The notes under the pieces were generated by a model, which saw nothing but the letters and a program-made list of their open reading frames with translations, was not told where the DNA came from and ran no database searches. Positions 25,201 to 31,308 of a stretch of 55,569 nucleotides of DNA are shown here, piece by piece. Source of the DNA: an uncultured Verrucomicrobiota bacterium (GTDB lineage: Bacteria > Verrucomicrobiota > Kiritimatiellia > RFP12 > UBA3636). Position 1 is the stretch's first letter. Each line of letters opens with the position of its first letter. The DNA is taken from assembly GCA_946624575.1 (NCBI GenBank), contig CAMOSH010000003.1, positions 1 to 55,569 of the forward strand. Reading direction: 5' to 3'. The position numbers and the translations under genes are program-made.

Positions 25201-25263
25201 AGTCAACCAGCTCTTGACAAAGGTTTCTTTGACGGAACAGTTGATTATTTGGAAGGGTTGTGA
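19219..25263 (+). CDS. RHS/YD-repeat protein with variable C-terminal (candidate toxin) domain
   Basis: A 2014-residue protein. It has an N-terminal signal or anchor (MFGIIRRIVAVFSPAAAAFV). A transglutaminase-like region follows at about 60-200 (GGDADQALLLWSLLRASGH, without the usual Cys). A DUF6531-type entry domain (VDLASGALLDSATDLTLPDL) lies near residue 715, then about 40 YD repeats of the type YDALGRVTNATDATG. The RHS core ends LYAYANNDPLSYIDPLGL near residue 1860. The roughly 150 residues after DPLGL are the variable tip. They switch to AT-rich codons and contain HGGLMFHGGKSNPYSMDL, AGYYAGFSHNYLV and DNESQPALDKGFFDGT. A faint likeness to Ntox44-type tips was noticed but is not secure. 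In RHS systems the tip is released inside a shell and delivered to competitors. The TGA shares its last base with the next ATG. Confidence 0.9.
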   Translation: MFGIIRRIVAVFSPAAAAFVAAAGADGNLRADSGGWAMADAPPTEVLLAGTADVAASGSANRLSGGAASQSPQIRSSAISSGIAASLLSEPSERITDLARSLDFDWRKCFRFVRDEIAFVPYRGFSRGADRTLLDRAGGDADQALLLWSLLRASGHDDATIMYLPAVRDEDKTLLSGVRFPFRNYDGAHPCNVASWLGTEVFDDDTNTQVQVGSQLSLGGVKYAWNWIGQILHVGVERFWVRLSIPDDETRNLVTVDLDPAFKPSLPARTRDVLADSGLSLTSILSAVCGTTNEHGCAALDSSSLESLLGSGVISLCHAWGGASAPCANYVSGPKTIPFVDGDSCFPGEIVGTPVSVQTQPDTFFESFRSSVSLIVGAGAEIHVFLDSIGTDAIDVRFAAHSGDAPGTLRAAIVRNGEILSSETNAMAATSRQYSLTVRHPRYFSSATGTLTAGTNCVHSLAVGFDSASRDGLVSECFLKASESWRSSASDFERNASASRLAGAVWMQQTGNALRMLDAVTGTHRLRLYQLGFSGVTTSPFVDMPIGMTPTDGDPSQLDCSHFFASALEHSVLEQFQGTSPTGAVSTARILALANASGSRTVAFGPDLEQAAVPAALSMLQGYPESDRTEISNSLASGKFVLAPESAPHGLGSWSGRGYLLFGQKSATAWQTTMRISGGYNGGYSGIRGGFETVSPDDFPLSSASPDSAVAATTAADPVDLASGALLDSATDLTLPDLLWTRSYDSRARFSGGDLGRGWFHPFEASVSFGTDPGAAFGGGSVAAAAPTLVAMAAADALVKSSTNLPPGETARRRLAAGLVADWWTRRLAGGAALVRTGASTLRFTAMPDGSFAPYPGVTVALSSTPSTGGFALECRHGDTWLFDSAGRLRAIRDKSSNETSVIRDASGRISRVESPFGFAFDVARDTAGRISSVSDSAGRSVVYAYDDFSCITNVTDATGRSWPISIDPDVGAIAEKRSTTGALLLRNAFDSQGRVTNQVSATGGAWRFGYAGRGAWSEGPDGARETFRFDDSGRALSRTDALGATTRFERDASGRIVCATDALGTETRIAYDESGDLIRIRDAAADETLVRETALARDETGRAVAVTNALGYVARFAYDSCDRQTAAALPDGTMISNEWTAAGLLSAQSLLDSSGTVLRRDEWTHSSCGLPVARTTFGVALPGHGVSESYAWDNAGNLVGCTDALGHVRRWAYDALGRVTNATDATGAQTRLTYGHDGNLSTITDPLGRTATFSWNADGSLAAATRPSGATASFGYDALGRISAITNASGAVSSVARDANGRIVLAVDPLGGETDFARDALGRVTDTLDPIRRHSAARHDALGRMVQSIRPSGAAESFGYDALDNLVAITNAEGHVWSVALDALGRAVAATNAVSARVFSASWSPLGLSSRTDGRGVRLDFSRDAFGRILEISEGGTNVLASISRDCAGNVVVASNGNARQTFSYDGAGRLAAASMAIPNNGPVCSFAYGRDAAGAITNSTYTPGFSIARSYDIDGNLVSLSDSFGHTWNFSRDALGRRTAIRHPGGAIDKTTYDLCGRVSAWSAANAQARTLSRNAAGECEEECVTAGAVPTPQETFRLELEFDAADRPTAGTLRDGFGSALRSVEFQHDGAGALSLVTVAGTNHLAATHDVFGLPRSISDSTGTTETFLRDAFGTVVRTETSAPDGTSNARLWIPDPADPLRRPVLECDATGGVLRAYIWAEDRLLGFIDAATGSLTLAHTDFQGSVVALTDSATGEILHQAAYSPFGENWGRAGTNPTPFAWLGAWGVRSAFPTASAASGAPPDGSVAPFAALHLTANRLYSPAIRRFLSPDPLGPAGGLNLYAYANNDPLSYIDPLGLCPTDDLAEYRKQIRDYINQIPRPANQNTLFAGWKGQFHLFHGGLMFHGGKSNPYSMDLKQNSKIAAYYVADHGIMSPAEAGNYLAGYYAGFSHNYLVSLGVHLGGIGYSAIGWTLWRLGLTDRQEDFWDNESQPALDKGFFDGTVDYLEGL

Positions 25264-25667
25264 TGAAATTCAACATTAAACAAAATGTAAACCATTCAAA
25301 ACTCGGACTTTGGGAATGGGAGTTGTTTTTGACCATCTGCTGTTGGTCGGCAATAGTGATGATGTTTTCACTTGTTGAATTCGCACTGATGGTAAATGCG
25401 GCGAATCCAGACATCTGGTTGACACAATCACGAAAAGACAAACTCGCCTTTTTGGCAAACAAAATCATCGGAGACGCAAATTTGAGCGCTGCAAGTACTT
25501 TGCGTGAAATAAATGGAATTGGGGCCAGATCATTCGAGACAACGAATGGACGCGTTCGGTTCTTCTTCCCCGTGGCGGTTAGAAAATTCGCCATTTATGA
25601 AAGCGACGGAACGGAAGTCAGACCTGTTTTCATTCCTTCAACAGAAAGAATTTCACCTACAAGATGA
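25263..25667 (+). CDS. Candidate immunity protein of the RHS tip (single-pass membrane protein)
   Basis: A 134-residue protein starting one base inside the RHS stop codon (TGATG), so translation is coupled. A hydrophobic helix at about 20-40 (LFLTICCWSAIVMMFSLVEF) is followed by a soluble domain ending IPSTERISPTR. It shares the AT-rich composition of the RHS tip and differs from the surrounding GC-rich genes, so tip and partner probably arrived together. Position directly after a polymorphic-toxin tip is where the immunity gene normally lies. No known immunity family was recognised, so the role is inferred from context. Confidence 0.7.
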   Translation: MKFNIKQNVNHSKLGLWEWELFLTICCWSAIVMMFSLVEFALMVNAANPDIWLTQSRKDKLAFLANKIIGDANLSAASTLREINGIGARSFETTNGRVRFFFPVAVRKFAIYESDGTEVRPVFIPSTERISPTR

Positions 25668-25999
25668 AACGGATTGCGTTGGCATTTTCAATTGTCGCGA
25701 CAGTTGTTAGCGCGACCGTCCCATGCGCGGTTTTTACCTTTGTCGCCGCTAGTGGCGGGGAAATCGGGTCAATATGCATGAATTGGGTTGCCTACGGAAG
25801 ACTGACGATGTGTTCCGGATTCATTTTGGCTATTCTGGTTTTACATGGTTTTCTGCCTTCACGGCTTATTGGATTGACTCGTACTCCATGGACCGATTTG
25901 ACAATTTCATTTCTATTGACACCTATTTTATTGTTTTCGTTCGGAATGCTTCTCTTTATGGGATTCATCTGGATTCACTGGTTCGTAGAATCAATTTGA
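25664..25999 (+). CDS. Small polytopic membrane protein in the RHS island
   Basis: A 111-residue protein overlapping the previous gene by four bases (ATGA). It has three or four hydrophobic segments: about 5-28, 45-67 and 80-108 (ISFLLTPILLFSFGMLLFMG). AT-rich like its neighbour. It could be a second immunity factor or part of the displaced cargo. No family was recognised. Confidence 0.65.
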   Translation: MKRIALAFSIVATVVSATVPCAVFTFVAASGGEIGSICMNWVAYGRLTMCSGFILAILVLHGFLPSRLIGLTRTPWTDLTISFLLTPILLFSFGMLLFMGFIWIHWFVESI

Positions 26000-26019
26000 A
26001 TTGAACGACAATCAGAGAA

Positions 26020-26886
26020 ATGAAAACAACACTCGTGTCCATTAGTATTTCCTGCATCTGGGTCTTTGTCGGATTTGGATTTCTGTTGCGCAGCCGATCA
26101 GTTGGAATCGCGTTGCGGCGATTCCGGCGTCAGTCCCCGGCGATTCACGCCGCCGCTCTCCTGTCCGTGATCGTGGCAGTCGCGATTGGCGGCAGCAAAA
26201 GTGACGGCGGGATCGGGAATCTTCGCCCATTGAGTTCGTGGTCATCCTCGTCGCGCGGTCAGGGACTTTTCGGCGACACAGAATCTTGTTCGCCTCCCGC
26301 ATCTGCGGATTTGCGGTTTTCCTCGATCTCAGTTTCCTCGAACACTGTTCTTTTTGAAGCGGTCTGGCCGCAGGACGAGCCGTTGCCGGAAGTTGCGCTT
26401 GACGTGTTTTCTTCGCCGACGCTCGATGGCCCATGGATCCTGTCGGAGACAGTTCCAGCTCTTTTTCCTCCGGTAGAGGTCTCTGTCGAGATCGACACGA
26501 ACAGCGCCTCCGCGTTCTTCCGCCTTGGAACGAAACTCGACACCGACGGAGACGGGTTGTCCGACGCTTTTGAAGGCCTGGTTTCGGGGACCTCGGCTTG
26601 CAATCCGGACACCGACATGGATGGGCTGTCAGACACTGAGGAATTTTCCTCTAGCTTGAATCCTCTGCTTCCCGATACCGACGGTGACGGCATTTCCGAT
26701 TTCGATGAATCTCTTGCGGACACCGATCCGCTTGTGCCAAACGCGCCTGTTACCACCACGCTTCGCCACTACCGCGACAGCGACGGGCGCCTGGTTGCGT
26801 CATTTTCGAGTTTCTGCCCGGCATTTTCGTCATCAATACTGTCCACGACTGGAAATCCAAGACTTTCACATTCAAGGAGTCCGTAG
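26020..26886 (+). pseudogene. Truncated TSP3-repeat surface protein
   Basis: A 288-codon frame whose start mirrors the giant hydrolase: two N-terminal hydrophobic segments separated by a basic loop (LLRSRSVGIALRRFRRQ), ending in IGGSK. A beta domain (VALDVFSSPTLDGPWILSE, compare AIDVFHKQTLDDPAWRWIH) follows, then three TSP3 repeats (DTDGDGLSD, DTDMDGLSD, DTDGDGISD). After VASFSSFC the frame loses meaning and stops. Another frame immediately continues with coding-like content (FEFLPGIFVINTVHDWKSK, ESVGRERVRDVIGHH), so the gene is broken by a frameshift or deletion near 26800. It is a remnant of the same family as the protein at 4146-9413. Confidence 0.7.
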
Positions 26887-26928
26887 GCCGCGAAAGAGTT
26901 AGGGATGTCATCGGACATCACTTGTGCC

Positions 26929-27096
26929 ATGCTTGGAAGCGTTCGTCGTCTTGTCGCCGTCTTCTCCTGCGCTGTTGCGGCAGTTGCCGCAGCGGCGGGG
27001 GCCGCGCGAAACTCCGCAGCGAAAACCCGGGCCAGGCGGCTCGGAGCGTCGACGGCCCCATGGTCGACAGCAAGATTGCGGCTCTCAAGGGGTTGA
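26929..27096 (+). pseudogene. RHS gene 5' remnant
   Basis: The ATG at 26929 begins MLGSVRRLVAVFSCAVAAVA, matching the start of the intact RHS protein (MFGIIRRIVAVFSPAAAAFV) at both protein and DNA level. Similarity fades after about 30 residues. A neighbouring frame then looks coding (ENPGQAARSVDGPMVDSKIA) before it stops, as expected for a decayed copy. All RHS repeats are missing. Confidence 0.65.
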
Positions 27097-27125
27097 AGTT
27101 GAGTTTAAGATTGAGTTTGAGGTTT

Positions 27126-27193
27126 GCGAACGCATGAAATTTTTGCGCGACAACCCCGCAATGGGTGTCGCGCCAAATATTTCATGCGCTCGC
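27126..27193. repeat. 68-base imperfect palindrome (long hairpin)
   Basis: The arms GCGAACGCATGAAAT (27126-27140) and ATTTCATGCGCTCGC (27179-27193) pair over 15 bases with one mismatch. Inside them GCGCGACA pairs with TGTCGCGC, and ACCC pairs with GGG across a six-base loop. There is no T run on either side, so it is not a standard terminator. It lies at the edge of the RHS remnant cluster, just before the aspS promoter. Confidence 0.75.
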
Positions 27194-27216
27194 CATGAGA
27201 AAATATCGAAGGGGCG

Positions 27217-27245
27217 TTGCGAAATGGGACGAAAAGGGGTATCCT
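27217..27245 (+). promoter_or_regulatory. Promoter of aspS
   Basis: TTGCGA (27217-27222) and TATCCT (27240-27245) with 17-base spacing, about 75 bases upstream of the aspS start. Confidence 0.55.
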
Positions 27246-27319
27246 CCGTCCCGCGATTTACCTAAACGCTTTCGTTGAATTTCCGGATTTCCACACAAAA
27301 ACGGCGACTAATCGACACC

Positions 27320-29140
27320 ATGCATCCCTACCGCACACACAACTGCAACCAGCTCCGCGTCGCTGACGCCGGCGCGACCGCCCGCCTTTCCGGCTGGGTG
27401 TTCCACAAGCGCGACCACGGCGGCATCCTTTTCATCGATTTGCGCGACCATTACGGCCGCACCCAGGTCGTGGTCCATCCAAGTCGCCCGTTCTTCCAGG
27501 TGGCGACCGACCTCAAGCTCGAAAGCGTCGTGACCGTGACCGGGAAGGTGGTCGCCCGCGGCGAAAGCGAGGTCAATCCCGACATCGACACCGGCGCCGT
27601 CGAACTGGTGGCGGACGAATTCGTCGTCGAAAGCGCCGCCGAACAGACGCCGATCTACCTGGCCGGGGACGGAAGCGACGTGGGCGGCGAGGATCTCCGC
27701 CTCAAGTACCGCTACCTCGACCTGCGCCGCGAATCGCTCCACAGGAACATCGTGTTGCGCTCCAAGGTGATCTCATTCCTCCGGCGGCGCATGGAGGACC
27801 TTGGCTTCCGCGAATACCAGACGCCGATCCTCACGTCCTCCTCCCCGGAAGGCGCGCGCGATTTTCTCGTTCCGAGCCGCATCCATCCAGGGGAGTTCTA
27901 CGCGCTGCCGCAGGCGCCGCAGATCTACAAACAGCTTCTCATGGTTGCAGGATTCGACCGCTACTTCCAGATAGCGCCGTGCTTCCGCGACGAAGACGCC
28001 CGCGCCGACCGCTCTCCGGGCGAGTTCTACCAGCTCGACATGGAAATGAGCTACGCCACGCAGGAGGACGTCTTCGCGGTGATGGAGGATGTGATTCCGG
28101 CGACGTTCCGCGAGTTCGCACCGGACGGGGCGAAGGTGGACGGTGCGCCGTTCGTGCGCATTCCGTACCGCGAGGCGATGATGAAGTACGGCTCCGACAA
28201 GCCGGACCTGCGCAATCCACTCCAGTGGATCGACATGAGCGCATTCTTCGCCAAGGCCGGCTTCAAGGCGTTTTCGTCGACCGTCGAGAAGGGCGGTCTC
28301 GTCAAGGGACTGCTCGTCAAGGGCGCAGTGAAGCAGTCTCGCACTTGGTTCGACAAGCGCGAGGCAAACGTCAAGGCCAACGGCGGCAAGGGGCTGGGCT
28401 ACATCACCTGGACCGATGCCGGTGAACTCAAGGGCCCCATCGCGAAGTTCCTCACGCCGGAGCAGCTTGAGGAAATGAAGGCGCTTGCCGGAATGGAAAA
28501 GGGCGACGCGCTCTTCTTCATGGCCGCGCCGGTCGCCGAATGCCACCGCCTGTCCGGTCTCGTGCGCACCGACATAGCCGAAACGATGGACCTCGTCGAG
28601 AAAAACGCCTACCGCTTCTGCTGGATTGTCGATTTTCCGTTCTTCGAGACCGACGAGGAAACCGGAGCCCTGATCTTCTCCCACAATCCGTTCTCGATGC
28701 CGCAGGGCGGCATGGACGCGCTTGTGAACAAGAATCCGCTGGACATCGTCGCCTATCAGTACGACATCGTGTGCAACGGCATCGAGCTTTCAAGCGGCGC
28801 GGTGCGCAACCACCGCACCGACGTGATGCTGAAGGCGTTCGAGCTGTGCGGCTATCCGGCGCAGGAAGTCTACGACCGCTTCCCGGCGCTCGCCAACGCC
28901 TTCAAATACGGCGCCCCGCCTCACGCGGGCGTCGCGCCGGGAGTCGATCGCATGGTAATGCTTCTGACAGGTTCGGAGAACATCCGCGAAGTCATCGCGT
29001 TCCCGATGAACCAGAAGGCCCAGGAGCCGATGATGAACAGCCCGCACCCGGTTTCGGAGAAACAGCTCCGGGAGCTGCACATCAAGGTGCGCGCCCAGAA
29101 CGTCAACTCCGGGGCCGCCGCTCCGACCGTTCAGCAGTAG
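27320..29140 (+). CDS. aspS: Aspartyl-tRNA synthetase
   Basis: A 606-residue class II synthetase that charges tRNA-Asp. The N-terminal OB-fold anticodon domain has LSGWVFHKRDHGGILFIDLR. Class II motif 2 is FQIAPCFRDEDARADRSPG with FYQLDMEMSY. A GAD-type insertion spans about residues 300-410. Motif 3 is AGVAPGVDRMVMLL, followed by REVIAFPMNQKAQEPM. The start at MHPYRTHNCNQL is preferred because the 15 codons before it overlap the untranslated leader. It leads a three-gene plus-strand run with the MlaD-like and aroB genes. Confidence 0.95.
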   Translation: MHPYRTHNCNQLRVADAGATARLSGWVFHKRDHGGILFIDLRDHYGRTQVVVHPSRPFFQVATDLKLESVVTVTGKVVARGESEVNPDIDTGAVELVADEFVVESAAEQTPIYLAGDGSDVGGEDLRLKYRYLDLRRESLHRNIVLRSKVISFLRRRMEDLGFREYQTPILTSSSPEGARDFLVPSRIHPGEFYALPQAPQIYKQLLMVAGFDRYFQIAPCFRDEDARADRSPGEFYQLDMEMSYATQEDVFAVMEDVIPATFREFAPDGAKVDGAPFVRIPYREAMMKYGSDKPDLRNPLQWIDMSAFFAKAGFKAFSSTVEKGGLVKGLLVKGAVKQSRTWFDKREANVKANGGKGLGYITWTDAGELKGPIAKFLTPEQLEEMKALAGMEKGDALFFMAAPVAECHRLSGLVRTDIAETMDLVEKNAYRFCWIVDFPFFETDEETGALIFSHNPFSMPQGGMDALVNKNPLDIVAYQYDIVCNGIELSSGAVRNHRTDVMLKAFELCGYPAQEVYDRFPALANAFKYGAPPHAGVAPGVDRMVMLLTGSENIREVIAFPMNQKAQEPMMNSPHPVSEKQLRELHIKVRAQNVNSGAAAPTVQQ

Positions 29141-29188
29141 CCGCCACCGGCGGCGCAGTCACCGCAACAACGCAATACGCCAAAAGCC

Positions 29189-30106
29189 ATGTCCAAATCC
29201 GGCAGAAGCGAAACCGCGATCGAACTTGCAGTGGGCGCGTTCGTCGCGATTGTTTTCACCGGTCTTGCGGTGTTCACCATCGCCATTTCCGGGAAAAGCC
29301 TTTTTCGCAAGGACGTGTTCCAGCTCGAAACGGTGCTGCCGGACGCAATGGGCCTGCGCCGCAACGACCCCGTAATAGCCAAGGGCACCACCGTCGGCGC
29401 GGTTTCGGACGTCTTCTACGACAAGGATGGCGTCCACGTGAAGGCCAAGCTCGAAGCGCCTGTCGAGTTCCACGAGGGCTACGAAATAACCGTCGTGGCG
29501 ACGTCGATTCTCGGCGGGCGCCAGTTGATGCTCCGCGAAGGCGATCCTTCCGCTCCGGTGGTTCCGGAAGGCACCGTGCTCAAGGGACTTCGCCCGTCGG
29601 ACTTGATGGAAGACGCCGCCGCGGCAGTCGCCAAGGTGCGCGAGTTTCTCGACACCGACGCTCTCGACAACCTCCGGGCGTTCTCGGAAAATCTGAAGAA
29701 CATCGGGGCGCGGCTCGACGCCGGCGAGGGAACTCTCGGGCGGCTGCTTTCGTCCGACGACACCATCTACCGCAATCTCGACGAAGCGGTGGCCGACGCC
29801 AAGGCGGCGATCGCCGACCTGAAGTCGATCGCCGCGCGACTGGAAGCCGGCGAGGGAACTCTCGGACGGTTGCTTTCGTCCGACGATACCGTCTATCGCG
29901 ACATTTCAGAGGCGGTCGCCAACGTGAAGTCGATTTCCGCGCGCCTTGAGGCGGGGGAGGGGACTCTTGGCCGACTCCTGTCGTCCGACGACGAATTGTA
30001 CCGCAACGTCAACGGCACCGTCGCCGATGCCCGCGAGCTTCTGGACGACATGCGCGAAGCAAACACGCTTTCGACGTTCACGTCCCTACTTTTCAGCGGA
30101 TTCTGA
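29189..30106 (+). CDS. MlaD/MCE-family lipid transport protein with three C-terminal repeats
   Basis: A 305-residue inner-membrane-anchored periplasmic protein. One N-terminal helix (about 10-34) precedes an MCE domain (about 40-120) with GLRRNDPVIAKGTTVGAVSD and TSILGGRQLMLREG. The MCE ring carries phospholipids between the inner and outer membranes. The C-terminal half holds three near-identical repeats at residues 174, 217 and 251 (ARLEAGEGTLGRLLSSDD), each followed by an amphipathic helix. Such GEGTLGRLL repeats occur in some MCE proteins and may build the needle or coiled part. No ABC ATPase or permease of the system is adjacent. Confidence 0.88.
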   Translation: MSKSGRSETAIELAVGAFVAIVFTGLAVFTIAISGKSLFRKDVFQLETVLPDAMGLRRNDPVIAKGTTVGAVSDVFYDKDGVHVKAKLEAPVEFHEGYEITVVATSILGGRQLMLREGDPSAPVVPEGTVLKGLRPSDLMEDAAAAVAKVREFLDTDALDNLRAFSENLKNIGARLDAGEGTLGRLLSSDDTIYRNLDEAVADAKAAIADLKSIAARLEAGEGTLGRLLSSDDTVYRDISEAVANVKSISARLEAGEGTLGRLLSSDDELYRNVNGTVADARELLDDMREANTLSTFTSLLFSGF

Positions 30107-30175
30107 CGCCGCCTCACCGGTCGGCGTGGCCCGCATTCAAACGCAATCAGGCGCGAACGCGCGCGGAATCCAGAC

Positions 30176-31297
30176 ATGACGAGAGAAGAAGTCTCCGGCA
30201 CGGACATCGCCGTTCGAACGGCTGGCGGCGTCTGCCCAATCGTCGCCGAATCCGGCGCACTCGGCAAACTCGGCGCGATCGCCGCCGCAGCAGTTCGCGG
30301 TCGGTCGGCCTGCGTCGTGACTGATTCCAATGTGGCGCCGCTTCACCTCGAAGCCGCCGTCAAACCGTTGCGCGACGCAGGGTTCGCCGTAGCAACGCAC
30401 GTGATTCCCGCCGGCGAGCGGAGCAAGACCCCCGAAGGCCTTGTTTCGCTCTGGGACGCTTTTTCCCGCGCGGGCCTCACGCGCTCCGATCTGGTGGTCG
30501 CGCTTGGCGGCGGCGTCGTGGGCGACCTGGCCGGTTTCGCCGCCGCTACCTGGCTTCGCGGCGTAGCCGTCATCCAGGTGCCGACATCGCTTCTGGCGTT
30601 CGTCGATTCGTCAATCGGAGGAAAAACCGCAATCGACCTGCCAGCCGGAAAAAATCTGGCGGGTGCATTCCATCAGCCTGTCGCAGTGGTGGCCGATCCT
30701 CGCTTTCTGCGCACGTTGCCCGCACCAGAAATCGCGCAAGGCATGGCGGAAGTCGTGAAGTACGGCTGCATACTGGACGCGGATTTCTTCTCCTTTCTTG
30801 AGGGCGTTTCGACGCGGGGGCCCGGCGAATCCGATTTCGCAAGGATCATAAGGCGATGCGCCGAAATGAAGGCCGACATCGTTTCGCGCGACGAGCGCGA
30901 GGGCTCGCTGAGGAAGCTGCTGAACTTCGGGCACACAGTCGGCCACGCAATCGAAAAGACGCTGGGCTACGGCGTCGTTTCGCATGGCGAGGCCGTGGCG
31001 GCAGGCTCGGTGGCGGCAGTGCGCATCGGCGAGGCGCTTGGCGTGACGCCCAAAGGCTCCGCGAATCGCATCGCCGCGCTGCTGCGCGCGTTTTCCCTGC
31101 CGGATGGCGCGGCCGCGATCGGTCCCGAGGCCGCCGATCCGGACAGCATCGCCGCGGCGATGCTCTCCGACAAGAAGAAATTCGGGGCCGACATACATTT
31201 TATCCTGCTCCGGCGCATCGGTGAGGCAACCATATTCCCAATGACCGCCGCGAAGATCCGCGAGTTTCTTCCCGCCGCGTTGGCGGCGGCGGACTGA
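30176..31297 (+). CDS. aroB: 3-dehydroquinate synthase
   Basis: A 373-residue enzyme of the shikimate pathway that converts DAHP to 3-dehydroquinate in the cytoplasm with NAD and a metal. It shows the NAD-binding LVVALGGGVVGDLAGFAAAT, the substrate loop PTSLLAFVDSSIGGKTAID and GKNLAGAFHQP, and the metal ligands in EVVKYGCI, NFGHTVGHAIEK and SHGEAVAAG. Length is normal. It is convergent with the DsbD-like gene, leaving 11 bases between the stops, and no clear terminator is visible. Confidence 0.95.
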   Translation: MTREEVSGTDIAVRTAGGVCPIVAESGALGKLGAIAAAAVRGRSACVVTDSNVAPLHLEAAVKPLRDAGFAVATHVIPAGERSKTPEGLVSLWDAFSRAGLTRSDLVVALGGGVVGDLAGFAAATWLRGVAVIQVPTSLLAFVDSSIGGKTAIDLPAGKNLAGAFHQPVAVVADPRFLRTLPAPEIAQGMAEVVKYGCILDADFFSFLEGVSTRGPGESDFARIIRRCAEMKADIVSRDEREGSLRKLLNFGHTVGHAIEKTLGYGVVSHGEAVAAGSVAAVRIGEALGVTPKGSANRIAALLRAFSLPDGAAAIGPEAADPDSIAAAMLSDKKKFGADIHFILLRRIGEATIFPMTAAKIREFLPAALAAAD

Positions 31298-31308
31298 GGC
31301 GGCGGCAA

